From positions 92,169 to 156,168 of the forward strand of contig CAKUXX010000006.1 in NCBI GenBank assembly GCA_934702355.1: a stretch of DNA of 64,000 bases, written 5' to 3'. Shown piece by piece: positions 33,082 through 42,845 of this stretch; positions within the stretch are counted from its first letter, which is position 1, and every line of letters starts with the position of its first letter. The position numbers were made by a program, and so were the translations under genes. The notes under the pieces were generated by a model, which saw only the letters and a list, made by a program, of their open reading frames with translations, did not search any database and had not been told where the DNA came from. The DNA comes from an uncultured Methanomassiliicoccales archaeon. GTDB taxonomy: Archaea > Thermoplasmatota > Thermoplasmata > Methanomassiliicoccales > Methanomethylophilaceae.

Positions 33082-36000
33082 TCAGTGGGCCCTCTCGATG
33101 GCCTGGACGATCCTGGCGATCTCCTTCTCGGGATCCTTCCACATTCCGGGGGTCCAGACCCTGTGTATCTTCCATCCTCTGGATTCGAGGTATTTCTGCC
33201 TGTGATAGTCCCTCTCCCTTGTGGAGGACGACATCTCGTACAGCCTGCTGTCGCATTCGATCCCGAGGATGTACTTGTCGTTCTGCTTGACCGCCAGGTC
33301 GATCTGGTATCCTCCGATTCCGACATTCCTCTCGACGGTGTATCCCTTGCGCGTGAGGGCGTTGAACACCCTGTCTGCGATGCGTCCGGAGTCGAACTCC
33401 TCGGCGGTCTTCCAGCGGTCGTCGCCGAAGGAATGGAGTATGGAATCCGCAAGGTCCCTGTTCCCTCTGCTGACGGCGTTCGCATACTGGAGGTATCTCT
33501 TCAGAATCCTGGGGCCCTCGTTCTTGGTCTCCTCGACCTGGAGGTCCTCCGGATCGAAGGATGTGACGATGAAGATCTTCTTCTTGGCCCTGGAGATGGC
33601 GACGTTGAGACGGTTCTCTCCGCCGCGGTTGTTGAGCCATCCGAACCTCTGCATCAGCCTGCCCTCGGCATTCTTGGCGTATCCGACGGAGAATATGATG
33701 ACATCCCTCTCGTCTCCCTGGACGCTCTCGATGTTCTTGATGAACAGACCGACATCCTCTCCGTTGTCGAACCTCTTGGATTCGTCCGCGACCATCTTCC
33801 CGAATCCGGGATCGTTGGCGCATTCCTCATCGATCACATCGTTGATGAGGTCCCTCTGGGACGCATTGAACGTGATTATGCCGACGGTCTCGTTGTTCTT
33901 CCTGTGTATGAAGAACTCTTTCAGGATCGACAGGATCTTCTGGGCCTCGGCGCGGTTGGACTTATCCTCCCACATTCCGTTTACCTTGAACACCTCTATC
34001 GGAGGCCTCTCGGGCTCCTCGACATTGGGGGAGACGTACAGTCTTCCGCCGTAGAACGCGTAGTTGGAGAATGCTATCAGCTCCTCGTACTTGGAACGGT
34101 AGTGGAAGTTCAGCAGGATGGAGTCGTATCTCGCGCGGGCCAGGTCCAGGAGACTCTCCTCCTCGAGGGCCGCGGACACGATGTCCTCCTCGTCATCCTC
34201 GTCGCTGTCGTACTCGATCCTTCCGACTCCCAGCGAGGACGGGCGCAGCTGCTTGTGGTCGCCTGCGACGACGACCTTCTTCGCCCTGTAGATCGACGGT
34301 ATGCCCTTCTCGACATACATCTGCGACGCCTCGTCGAAGATCAGCATGTCGAATATGCCCATCTCCAGCGGGAGGATCTCCGATACGACTTCGGGGGTGA
34401 GCAGCCAGACGCGGACACCTTTGAACAGTTCGTATCCGTACCTGGAGACGAACTTGTTGATGTTCCACTTCCTCTTGGATTCTATGATTCTGTTGATGTC
34501 CCCGCGCCTCTTGGACTCGGTGATGTACTTCAGGTTCTCCCTGAACACGTCCTCGGCCTTCTCCTTGGACATGTTCCTCTTGAGCTCGATCCTGCGGTCC
34601 ATGTCCGCGATGATGCTCTCGAAATCCCAGATCTCCTGCATGATGTCCTTGTGTGCGGCGTCGAACTTCTGCAGGTGGTCGTTCAGGATCCAGGTGTACA
34701 TCCTGTCGTTGGAATCCGGATAGGACATCTTCGTGGCGGAGGAGATGTTCAGGACATCGCCGACGTACGTGCGCTCGTCCGGGGAGAGTCTGCTGTACAC
34801 GGTGGCCCTGGACGAGTATGTTCCGTATCCGTCCAGGGCGTTGAACATCCCCTTGGGGTCGGACATGATCTTGTCGACGGTGTGCTTGTTGTAGTTGTCG
34901 AAGTATTTCCCGGTGAGTGCGGTGGCCTCGCGCTCGACCTTACCTTTGTTGAACAGCCTTCCTAGGAATCCCTTGGAGTTGAGCTCGCTGATCTGCTTGT
35001 CCAGGTCGAGGAGGTTGGCCCTCATCTCGCCTATGTCGAACTCCGACAGGTCGGATCTCATCTGCGTCATCCACGGGTTCTGCTCGGTCAGCTGCTTGTA
35101 CTCGTTGACGTTCCTCATCAGGGTCTGGTCGCCGAACTTCCTGTGGAGTTCGGTGACGTCCTTGTACCTGAGTGCGAGGACGGACGCATCTATGCATGCC
35201 TTCAGCGTGCGGTACTCCTCTATCTGACGGCCGTCGTTGGGGTCCAGCCATCTGTCCATGGAGTACAGCTTGTACGGCTCTATGCCGAATTCGCAGGGGC
35301 TGTACATCGTCTTGGCGATGTTGTCGAGGATGGAGACATCCTTGTCGATGCCCTCGGACACGGCATCCAGATCAACGGTGCCTTTGGGCTCCCCGGAGTC
35401 AAGCATCCTTGCCAGCTGTTTGTAGAAAAGCTCCTTGTTACCCACGTCGTCGATCAGCAGGCAGTACTTGGACAGCGTGCCCATACGGGAGTAGACGACA
35501 TCCAGCGCGGTCTTCTTCTCGGATACCATCAGGACGGTCTTCCCTTTGATGACAGCGGATGTTATCAGTCCGGTTATGACCTGGGATTTCCCGGTCCCCG
35601 GAGGTCCCTGGACGACGATCTCGTCGCCCTTGTCCATGGCGGTGAGGATGTTCTCCTGCGAGCTGTTGAGCGAATTGATGTAGACCAGGTCCTTCTCGGA
35701 TGCCGTCAGACCCTTGCTCTCGAGCTCGCGCTCGGAGAGCGGGGCAGGGGAATCCGACAGGAAATCACTCTTGTTGAGGTCCACGATGAGATCGTTCAGG
35801 ATCCCGTTGATCTCACGTCCGGCCAGCATCCCGTCGAAGTCCTTCTGGATGGAACTTGAGTATGTGGGGTACTTCCCGACCATGATGTTGGGGACCATCT
35901 CCATGTCCCCTGCCAGGTACTTGGGGAACTCCCCCGCCTTGTATTCCACGAAAGGCACAGGCAGGCTGTAGTTCGTGATCAGCTTGATACCGTTCTGCTC

Positions 36001-36804
36001 GTAGAACTCGACCAGGTTCGTCAGGAAGTTCTCCCCGGTGTAGTCTTCGATGATGTTGTCCGGGAGCGGCCTGTTCTGGCCGAGGGATTTGATGAACCCG
36101 AGGATCAGGGTGTTGTTGTAGATGGCATCTCTGGAATTGTCTAGGGAGAGGGAGATCGTCCTGGAGTCCTTCTCCATGATGACCGGGAACAGCGCCAGCG
36201 GGGCACGGACATCGATATCGTTGTCAGGCATCTTCCCCTGGACGAACGGGTATGCGATGTACAGGTCGTACTGACCCTTGTCCCTCTGCTCGCGAGAAAC
36301 CTCACGGATGATCTCGTTGAGATGCCTGTACACCTTGGCGGCCTCCGTGCTCTTGGCGGAGTCGCACAGCTTGAGGACCCTCTTCCTTCCGAAGAGGAGG
36401 CCCATGACGTCCACATCGGGCAGCGTCATGAGGTCGAAAGCGTTCTTCCTGGAGATCTTGGGTTGGAATATCAGGCGGTTCCCTTTGCTGATGTTGATGA
36501 GCTTCTTCTCGAGCTCCCTGAGGGTCTGGGCGGAATCCGCATCGATCGATCCGCCGTTGGCCGCCGTGATGGCATATTTCCGGGTGACGCTGAGGAAATC
36601 CTCTCCGTACAGATCGACGAACCTGTCCCCGACGCCGACGATCGCCGTGAAATCCTCTGTCTTGGTGGGAACGCGCTGGGCCATCTCCCTTAGGGCCTCG
36701 TCCGGGCAGACGACGGGTATGCGTCCGCTGGACATCCTGCGTTCCTCCCTTATGCTTTCCCTGAGTGCATACAGTTCCTCGTAGAGGTCATCTTCCAATC
36801 CCAT
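33082..36804 (-). CDS. HRDC / superfamily I helicase / nuclease fusion protein
   Basis: 1240 residues. The N-terminal ~75 resemble an HRDC domain (LREMAQRVPTKTEDF, VGDRFVDLYGEDFL). A long region like that preceding COG1112 helicases follows. Walker A GPPGTGKS lies near 397, a large insertion comes next, Walker B DEASQ lies near 824, then AGDHKQLRPS, a NFHYRSKYEELI block, ESVQGDERDVIIFSVGY and NVAISRAKKK (motif VI). The C-terminal ~100 residues resemble a Vsr/DUF559 endonuclease, with QIDLAV near 1165, IECDSR near 1183 and RDYHRQKYLESRGW. Roles in DNA repair or antiviral defence are both possible. Confidence 0.85.
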   Translation of the reverse strand: MGLEDDLYEELYALRESIREERRMSSGRIPVVCPDEALREMAQRVPTKTEDFTAIVGVGDRFVDLYGEDFLSVTRKYAITAANGGSIDADSAQTLRELEKKLINISKGNRLIFQPKISRKNAFDLMTLPDVDVMGLLFGRKRVLKLCDSAKSTEAAKVYRHLNEIIREVSREQRDKGQYDLYIAYPFVQGKMPDNDIDVRAPLALFPVIMEKDSRTISLSLDNSRDAIYNNTLILGFIKSLGQNRPLPDNIIEDYTGENFLTNLVEFYEQNGIKLITNYSLPVPFVEYKAGEFPKYLAGDMEMVPNIMVGKYPTYSSSIQKDFDGMLAGREINGILNDLIVDLNKSDFLSDSPAPLSERELESKGLTASEKDLVYINSLNSSQENILTAMDKGDEIVVQGPPGTGKSQVITGLITSAVIKGKTVLMVSEKKTALDVVYSRMGTLSKYCLLIDDVGNKELFYKQLARMLDSGEPKGTVDLDAVSEGIDKDVSILDNIAKTMYSPCEFGIEPYKLYSMDRWLDPNDGRQIEEYRTLKACIDASVLALRYKDVTELHRKFGDQTLMRNVNEYKQLTEQNPWMTQMRSDLSEFDIGEMRANLLDLDKQISELNSKGFLGRLFNKGKVEREATALTGKYFDNYNKHTVDKIMSDPKGMFNALDGYGTYSSRATVYSRLSPDERTYVGDVLNISSATKMSYPDSNDRMYTWILNDHLQKFDAAHKDIMQEIWDFESIIADMDRRIELKRNMSKEKAEDVFRENLKYITESKRRGDINRIIESKRKWNINKFVSRYGYELFKGVRVWLLTPEVVSEILPLEMGIFDMLIFDEASQMYVEKGIPSIYRAKKVVVAGDHKQLRPSSLGVGRIEYDSDEDDEEDIVSAALEEESLLDLARARYDSILLNFHYRSKYEELIAFSNYAFYGGRLYVSPNVEEPERPPIEVFKVNGMWEDKSNRAEAQKILSILKEFFIHRKNNETVGIITFNASQRDLINDVIDEECANDPGFGKMVADESKRFDNGEDVGLFIKNIESVQGDERDVIIFSVGYAKNAEGRLMQRFGWLNNRGGENRLNVAISRAKKKIFIVTSFDPEDLQVEETKNEGPRILKRYLQYANAVSRGNRDLADSILHSFGDDRWKTAEEFDSGRIADRVFNALTRKGYTVERNVGIGGYQIDLAVKQNDKYILGIECDSRLYEMSSSTRERDYHRQKYLESRGWKIHRVWTPGMWKDPEKEIARIVQAIERAH

Positions 36805-36918
36805 AAAGGGTCATCATTGTTTCGATAATTAACCCTACGTCGGGATGCTGCGTGATGCCACGATGAAAGGGGCCGCAGACCTCCGTATCGGTTTATAGGA
36901 TGGTTCGGATTACGGGCT

Positions 36919-37305
36919 ATGCTCACAACGGGTATCAAAGGACAGAAGACCGTCGCCGTGACAGAATCCAACTGCGCTTCTGGCATGCAGAGCGGGACAC
37001 TCCCTGTTTTCGCCACACCGGCAATGATCGCACTCCTGGAAGGTGCCGCATTCGAGAGCGTCCAGCCGTATCTTGAGGAAGGCAGGAGCACCGTAGGCAC
37101 CCATCTCGATATCGCTCATTCCTCGGCCACTCCGATAGGCATGACCGTAACCGCTTCGACGGAACTGGTGGAGATCGACAGACGCAGACTCGTCTTCAAG
37201 GTGGAGGTCACCGACGGCAAAGGGGTCATCGGCTCGGGCACCCACGAGCGTTTCATCGTCGATTGCGATAAATTCATGTCCAAGGCGGAATCGAAGCTCG
37301 AGTGA
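36919..37305 (+). CDS. FlK-like hot-dog thioesterase
   Basis: 128 residues, one hot-dog domain. VFATPAMIALLEGAAFESVQPYL and GTHLDIAHSSATPIGMTV match fluoroacetyl-CoA-thioesterase-like proteins, including the Thr/Glu/His set. The physiological acyl-CoA is unknown. A TATA-like GGTTTATAGG lies about 25 bases before the ATG, so the message is probably leaderless. It ends 3 bases from the convergent MFS gene. Confidence 0.82.
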   Translation: MLTTGIKGQKTVAVTESNCASGMQSGTLPVFATPAMIALLEGAAFESVQPYLEEGRSTVGTHLDIAHSSATPIGMTVTASTELVEIDRRRLVFKVEVTDGKGVIGSGTHERFIVDCDKFMSKAESKLE

Positions 37306-37307
37306 GC

Positions 37308-38744
37308 TCAATCTTCGGGACTCACGTCCCTTTTTTCTTTCACAATGTATGCGCATGCCAGTGCGACGAGCGACAGTGCTATGGCGCATATTCCCGAGAA
37401 CTGCATCCCGTCCATGAATGCGGATGTGGTGAGCTCCTCCAAAGGCACTCCGGATGCGCCGGAACCGATCGTCATCAGCGCTGCGAAGACGGCCGTTCCC
37501 ATGGCGCTTCCCGTGTAATTCACGAACGACATCAGCGCAGAACCCATCCCGCGGTAAGATTTGGGGACATTGTCCACGATCCTTCCGGACGACGATGCCC
37601 CGCATGTCCCCCACAGAAGTCCCATGAAGACGGACATCACGATCACGGGCAGGAGTCCCATCTCCGGTCTGATGACCGTGAGCAGCACGCAGTAGACCAC
37701 GTTGAACACCCCTGCCAGGATGGCGAACTTCCTCTTCCCTCTGCGGTCGCATGCCCTTCCGATGGGGATGCCCATGATCAGCGCGATGGCCGAAGGTATG
37801 AGGAGTATGGAACCGCTCGCGGCGCTTCCCAGTCCCATCGGCCCGTCCAGGTAGAACGGGAGTATGTACAGAGCCCCCAGGTAGATCAGGTTGATCAGTC
37901 CGAATGCCAGGACCACGGCATCCAACTTCCAGTTCCTGAATATGGACAGGTCCAGCAGGGGGTCGGAACTGCGTCTCTCCACGATTATGAACGCGATCAG
38001 CGATATGACGAAGACCACGGCCATCGACATGCACAGCATCCTCGATCCCGGGTCGGTCGAACGCTCGATGGCTATTATCATGGCGGTTATCGCAACGAAC
38101 AGGGTCGCTGTCCCGGGCATGTCTGTATGAGCTGCCGTGCGGGTCTCCTTCGGAAGCACCTTCAGTCCGAAGAGTATCGCCAATATCCCTATGGGCACAT
38201 TGACCAGGAATATCCAGTGCCAATCCGAGACCTCGGTGATTATCCCGCCTATGAACGGTCCGATCGTGTATCCTGTAGCGCTGGCAAGGGTCATCACGCC
38301 GAGGCTGAGGCCCATTATCCTGGAGGGCATGAGCTTCACACAGATTATCGGGGCTGTCGATGCCATCATTGCCGCTCCGGCACCCTGGACCACCCTGAAC
38401 GCGAGGAGCATCCCGAAGTTCTCGGATATGCCGCAGAATAGCGATGCTACGGTGAACACCATGAACCCTGTCACGAAGACCTGACGGACGCGTCCCGAGT
38501 TGGCTATCCTCCCGAATGGAAGGAGCAATCCGGCCATCATCATGATGTAGCATATGGTCACCCAGGCGACCTCGCTGAGTCCGGTGCCGAAGTATCCTGC
38601 GATCGACGGGAGTGCGACGCTGACTATGCTTCCGTCGATACCGTTCATGAGAATGGCGCATACCATGCAGGCCAGGATAAGCGCCTCATTCCGGGTGACT
38701 CCCATCATGTTCCCGCGATTGCTCGTTCCTGTAATTATACTCAT
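37308..38744 (-). CDS. MFS exporter of the DHA2 (14-TM, EmrB/QacA) type
   Basis: 478 residues with about 14 membrane helices. Early NGIDGSIVSVALPSIA is the DHA2 motif, and RVVQGAGAAMMAST and GPFIGGIITE follow. It would expel drugs or metabolites using the proton gradient. The ATG at 38744 overlaps the stop of the upstream TctA-like gene as ATGA. The open frame extends to 39260 only as a shadow. Confidence 0.87.
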   Translation of the reverse strand: MSIITGTSNRGNMMGVTRNEALILACMVCAILMNGIDGSIVSVALPSIAGYFGTGLSEVAWVTICYIMMMAGLLLPFGRIANSGRVRQVFVTGFMVFTVASLFCGISENFGMLLAFRVVQGAGAAMMASTAPIICVKLMPSRIMGLSLGVMTLASATGYTIGPFIGGIITEVSDWHWIFLVNVPIGILAILFGLKVLPKETRTAAHTDMPGTATLFVAITAMIIAIERSTDPGSRMLCMSMAVVFVISLIAFIIVERRSSDPLLDLSIFRNWKLDAVVLAFGLINLIYLGALYILPFYLDGPMGLGSAASGSILLIPSAIALIMGIPIGRACDRRGKRKFAILAGVFNVVYCVLLTVIRPEMGLLPVIVMSVFMGLLWGTCGASSSGRIVDNVPKSYRGMGSALMSFVNYTGSAMGTAVFAALMTIGSGASGVPLEELTTSAFMDGMQFSGICAIALSLVALACAYIVKEKRDVSPED

Positions 38745-40012
38745 GCGAGACCCGTCTTGAACAGCAGCACCGGGAGGATGAGGCATCCGCAGAGTATGAT
38801 GCGACTGGTGCCGCACGCATCCGGTATCGTGCCTATTGCGGTGGAACAGACCAGGATGAGGATTCCGAACGGCCCGGTCAGGAGCAAGACAATGGTTGCG
38901 AGCAACAGGATCATGACCCGGTTCATCACCCCTTGGCGGAGGCGTGGCGCAACGATCGACATCAGCTTTCCTGACCATATCGTGGCATAGTATCCCAGAA
39001 CGGAGGCGACCGCAGTGCAGAGCAGGAGCACCAGGAACCATTGGGACATGAATCCGTGGATCTCGGACCCGGCTATGCCGCCTATCGCCAGGGCGGTGCC
39101 TGTCCTCCCGTTTCCAGACACCGAGAGCACCACCAGTGACAGGACTGACGTCACCGTCCCTATGGACGCGACCGTGGAGATGAACTCCGCGGGGTCCTTC
39201 TGAGGGAATACGGCCGCGGACACGGATGCACCGACTGTCGAGGTCATCCCCGGGAACCATCCTGCCACCGTGCCCATGATCACTCCTCTCATCCCGGGTC
39301 CGGAGCCTACAGGATCATCGGAGCGGTCGGTTTGCGGTGGTATCGACGATCCCGACGATGACATCAGGATCGGTATGCCGAAGAGCCCTGTCAGCAGAGG
39401 GAGCATTATGCTCCCCTCTCCGAGGATCCCGGATGTCGGGATGGGGAGCGTCATGCATGCTAGTCCGAGCATCCCCGAGACGATGAATGCCAAGATCCCC
39501 TGCAATCCGGCACCTCTGCGCCATTCGTTCGCGATCAGGACAAACGACACCGCCGCCAGGACGAACGGCGTCATCGATGACAATACCCCGTCCAGGCCGT
39601 GCATCATCATCCACTGCAGGGGGATCGCGATGACGATCGAGACCGATGCACCTATGAGGCTTCCGATGGCCGCCGCTCTGACGGCATCCATCCCCCTTCC
39701 CTTCAGGAGGAGCCTGTGACCGGGGAGGACGGACACGGCATCCTCGCCGTCCGGAGCACCGATGAAGACCGATGGAACGAAATCGACGAAGGAATGGACG
39801 GTGGCGGCGGACACTATGCAGCAGCTGATGACAAGTGGGACGTAATCCAAAGGGACGAGTCCGTCCAACCCTGCGGAGATGGCGGGGTATGCGGACACCA
39901 TCATGGCCGCCAGCGTGTTGACATGGATCCCGGGTGTCATCCCACTGAACAGCCCCATTCCCGATCCCGCTATAGCGGCCGCTATGCAGAACAACATGAT
40001 GCCCGGGTCCAT
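38741..40012 (-). CDS. TctA-like integral membrane protein (archaeal tripartite tricarboxylate family relative)
   Basis: 423 residues, with ten or more membrane helices. The N-terminal GLFSGMTPGIHVNTLAA and the repeated GTVAGWFPGMTSTVGAS are the duplicated Gly/Pro loop of the TctA superfamily. This single-protein archaeal type lacks adjacent TctB/TctC partners. The substrate is unknown. It is translationally coupled to the MFS gene downstream. Confidence 0.8.
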   Translation of the reverse strand: MDPGIMLFCIAAAIAGSGMGLFSGMTPGIHVNTLAAMMVSAYPAISAGLDGLVPLDYVPLVISCCIVSAATVHSFVDFVPSVFIGAPDGEDAVSVLPGHRLLLKGRGMDAVRAAAIGSLIGASVSIVIAIPLQWMMMHGLDGVLSSMTPFVLAAVSFVLIANEWRRGAGLQGILAFIVSGMLGLACMTLPIPTSGILGEGSIMLPLLTGLFGIPILMSSSGSSIPPQTDRSDDPVGSGPGMRGVIMGTVAGWFPGMTSTVGASVSAAVFPQKDPAEFISTVASIGTVTSVLSLVVLSVSGNGRTGTALAIGGIAGSEIHGFMSQWFLVLLLCTAVASVLGYYATIWSGKLMSIVAPRLRQGVMNRVMILLLATIVLLLTGPFGILILVCSTAIGTIPDACGTSRIILCGCLILPVLLFKTGLA

Positions 40013-40067
40013 AGGGGAATCTTCCCGGTACGGAGATGAAATAGTGTTGGCTCGGAGTCACACTGCG

Positions 40068-40631
40068 TCAGAGAAGATGCGGTCTTCCGTCCTTGGAGCT
40101 CACGGAAAGGACATGATTGATCCTGACGCCCAGTTTTTCCGACATGCCTGCGACGTCCTCGCACTTGCTGAACACCGCCGTGACCTCCGTTACCACTGCA
40201 CCGGCCCCCCTCAGAGCGCGGATTATCGCGGACAGGGTCCCTCCGGTGCTGATGACGTCGTCGACAATCATCACGCGGTCCCCTGCGGACACGCCGTTGA
40301 TGTACATCGGCGATCTCGAGTATCCTGTGGTCTGGTCCAGGCATATCTCCCCCGGAAGTCCGTAGTTCCGCTTGCGTATCACCGAGAAAGGTATCCCCGT
40401 GCGCGAGGTCATCATGACCGCAAGGGGGATCCCCATGGCCTCCGGGGCAAGGATTACGTCGCAGTCCATCTCGGACACGGACAGGATCGCATCGGTCACC
40501 TCGTCGAGGAGCTCCTTGTCGACGAACGGTATCCCGTCGCTTATGGGGTTGACGAAATACGGATATCCGTTTTTGGAAACGACGGGGCTGTTCAGGAACG
40601 CCTCGGTAAGTCTCGGACACTCGGGGGTCAT
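40068..40631 (-). CDS. hpt: hypoxanthine/guanine (purine) phosphoribosyltransferase
   Basis: 187 residues of the type I PRTase family. The PRPP loop VMIVDDVISTGGT lies near 120, and the hood segment GYPYFVNPISDGIPFV matches archaeal HGPRTases. Adenine specificity cannot be excluded from sequence alone. It salvages purine bases. It is divergent from tyrS across a 54-base gap containing a TATA-like TTTTTATTAG. Confidence 0.85.
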   Translation of the reverse strand: MTPECPRLTEAFLNSPVVSKNGYPYFVNPISDGIPFVDKELLDEVTDAILSVSEMDCDVILAPEAMGIPLAVMMTSRTGIPFSVIRKRNYGLPGEICLDQTTGYSRSPMYINGVSAGDRVMIVDDVISTGGTLSAIIRALRGAGAVVTEVTAVFSKCEDVAGMSEKLGVRINHVLSVSSKDGRPHLL

Positions 40632-40685
40632 CCCGTCGCCATAGGAATCCCTTTTTATTAGTGTTGGCTACCGAAAGGCGATAAC

Positions 40686-41753
40686 ATGGATGTCGAACAG
40701 AGGCTCGCCCTTGTTTTGAGGAACACAGAAGAGACTGTCACGGAGGAGGAGCTCCGCGCCCTTCTCATGGAGAAGGAGGAGCCTACGGCCTATATCGGAT
40801 TCGAGCCGTCCGGACTCGTCCACCTGGGCTGGGTGCTGGTCGCCCAGAAGATCAGGGATCTCTGCGATGCAGGATTCAAGGTCACAATATTCTGGGCCGA
40901 TTGGCACGCGTACATCAACGACAAGCTCGGCGGCGACCTGGAGAACATACGCACATGCGCCAGGTACATGCAGGACTGCTTCATCGCACTCGGAGTTCCC
41001 GCCGACCGTGTGGAGTTCAAGTACGCCAGCGACATCCTCAGCAACATCGATTACTGGGAGATGGTCATCAAAGTGGCGAAGGTCACCTCCCTGTCCAGGG
41101 TCAAGAGGGCCATGACCATCATGGGAAGGTCTGAGGACGAGGCCGAAGTGGACACATCGAAGGTGTTCTACCCCATCCTCCAGGCCACCGATATCTTCTG
41201 CATGGGTCAGGATGTCGCATACGCCGGACTCGATCAGAGGAGGGCCCACATGCTCGCCAGGGATGCGGCCGACAAGCTCGGATGGCACAAGCCCATCGCG
41301 GTGCACACGCCCCTGCTCCCCGGACTCAAAGGCGGCAACAGGATGGACCCCGTCGAGTCCAAGATGTCCAAGAGCGATCCCAACGGAAGCGTGAAGATCC
41401 ACGACACCCGCGACGAGATAGCCTCCAAGATGAAGAAGGCCTACTGCCCGCCGGAGAAGGAGACCGAGGCTGAGAACCCCGTTCTCATGCTGTGCAAGTA
41501 CATCATATTCCCCAGGAACGGTGCGATGCACATCGAGAGGCCCGAGAAGTACGGCGGACCCATCGATTTCGACAGCTACGAGGCGCTTACGGAATCATAT
41601 TACAGCGGCGCGCTGTCGCCCGTGGACCTCAAATCCGGTGTCACGGACGCACTGGCAGAGACCCTGAAGCCCGTAAGGGATTACTTCGAGGCCCACCCCG
41701 ACAACTATCAGGCCATCCTGAAGGTCGTCGAGAGCGTAAAGAAACTCAGGTGA
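40686..41753 (+). CDS. tyrS: tyrosyl-tRNA synthetase, archaeal type
   Basis: 355 residues, class I. The HIGH motif appears as HLGW near 47, the KMSKS loop is exact (SKMSKSDPN near 230), and DQRRAHMLAR lies in the tyrosine pocket. The compact size without the bacterial S4 domain is archaeal/eukaryotic. It charges the tRNA-Tyr encoded at 21940-22051. A hairpin follows the stop. Confidence 0.96.
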   Translation: MDVEQRLALVLRNTEETVTEEELRALLMEKEEPTAYIGFEPSGLVHLGWVLVAQKIRDLCDAGFKVTIFWADWHAYINDKLGGDLENIRTCARYMQDCFIALGVPADRVEFKYASDILSNIDYWEMVIKVAKVTSLSRVKRAMTIMGRSEDEAEVDTSKVFYPILQATDIFCMGQDVAYAGLDQRRAHMLARDAADKLGWHKPIAVHTPLLPGLKGGNRMDPVESKMSKSDPNGSVKIHDTRDEIASKMKKAYCPPEKETEAENPVLMLCKYIIFPRNGAMHIERPEKYGGPIDFDSYEALTESYYSGALSPVDLKSGVTDALAETLKPVRDYFEAHPDNYQAILKVVESVKKLR

Positions 41754-41759
41754 GGTTCA

Positions 41760-41777
41760 GGCGGGGGAGACCCCGCC
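41760..41777. terminator. shared hairpin between convergent genes
   Basis: GGCGGGG-GAGA-CCCCGCC, a 7-bp GC-only stem, lies 6 bases after the tyrS stop and 20 bases past the DHH gene stop. Only short T-rich runs flank it. It is probably a bidirectional terminator. Confidence 0.6.
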
Positions 41778-41797
41778 GTCTCACATTTCAAAACCCA

Positions 41798-42781
41798 TCA
41801 CTGTTCTTTTTCGGATGCGAGCATCTCCTGCTTCTTGATGTCGCGGAAGATGTCCATCGTCTTGCTCATGCATATGCCGAGCATGGCCTCCACATCGCCT
41901 ATGCCCGAGAGTCCGGCGGCACCGCCGTGGCCTCCGCCGTCCGTTGTGGTCTCCTCTCCCACTCCGGACATTATGTCGCCGAGGTGGACGCCTTTTCTGA
42001 CAGCTTCCTGAGTGGCCCTTCCGCTGATGCGGAACTCCTCGTCCCTCTGGGATCCGACGAAGACGACATCCGCTCCCGCGGACATGATCGCCCTGCACGA
42101 GGATGCCTCGAAGCTTCCGCCGAACGATATCGCCACGATCATCGATCCGACCCTGTCGAAGCGGGTGCGTTCGATGGCCTTCATCATGGCTATCCTCTCG
42201 GACATGCTTATGGGGGCCTCCGTGAGCGTCATCGCCTCATCCATCTCGATCCCGCATCCGACCATTATGTCGTGGAAGGCCGTGAGCATGCCGGCCCGGG
42301 CATACTGGAAGTGGCCGCTGTCCGTGAGCATCCCGCCCAGGAGCATCAGGCCGGTCCATCTGTCCACGGGTTTCCCGGCGGAATCCAGAAGTTCCTTGAT
42401 TATCTCGCAGCACGAGGTCTTGCTGTCGTCGCAGTAGAACAGTGATGTCATCCCGTCCCATTTGCCGGTGGATTTGTGATGGTCTATCACGATGCAGTCG
42501 TCGGGGAGTTCGATATCGGTCTCCAGCTGTTCGGGCGTGGACGTATCCACGACAACGACCCTGTCGTACTTCGACAGGTCGCATTCCTCGAGGATGTCGG
42601 CTTCCATCCTCTCGACGACGATCCTTGCCACGCGGTCGAGTCCGGTCGGTGCGAATACATCCGTTCCGGGAAACGAGCGGGCGAGCGCACAGGCGGATCC
42701 GACTGCGTCGACATCCGCGTTGCCGTGAACGAACACGATGCTGTTCCCCTTCTCAAGCTCCTCAGCGATGCGTTTGAGCAT
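41798..42781 (-). CDS. DHH/DHHA1 phosphoesterase
   Basis: 327 residues. The DHH domain carries GNADVDAVGSA near 21, VVVDTSTPE, IDHHKSTG near 99 and LGGMLTDSG. The C-terminal DHHA1 domain ends with GGGHGGAAG. The family includes nanoRNases and cyclic-dinucleotide or pAp phosphatases; which applies here is not evident. A TATA (ACTATATTATC, about 42803-42813) lies upstream. Confidence 0.87.
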   Translation of the reverse strand: MLKRIAEELEKGNSIVFVHGNADVDAVGSACALARSFPGTDVFAPTGLDRVARIVVERMEADILEECDLSKYDRVVVVDTSTPEQLETDIELPDDCIVIDHHKSTGKWDGMTSLFYCDDSKTSCCEIIKELLDSAGKPVDRWTGLMLLGGMLTDSGHFQYARAGMLTAFHDIMVGCGIEMDEAMTLTEAPISMSERIAMMKAIERTRFDRVGSMIVAISFGGSFEASSCRAIMSAGADVVFVGSQRDEEFRISGRATQEAVRKGVHLGDIMSGVGEETTTDGGGHGGAAGLSGIGDVEAMLGICMSKTMDIFRDIKKQEMLASEKEQ

Positions 42782-42818
42782 ATCCGGCGGGATGTAGAAT
42801 GATAATATAGTGTTATGT

Positions 42819-42834
42819 CCGGCCCGAAGGCCGG
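42819..42834 (-). terminator. hairpin after the ABC exporter operon
   Basis: CCGGCC-CGAA-GGCCGG, a perfect 6-bp GC stem 12 bases past the permease stop. It lacks a strong T-tract, so it may act by processing. Confidence 0.5.
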
Positions 42835-42845
42835 TAAGGGGTTGG

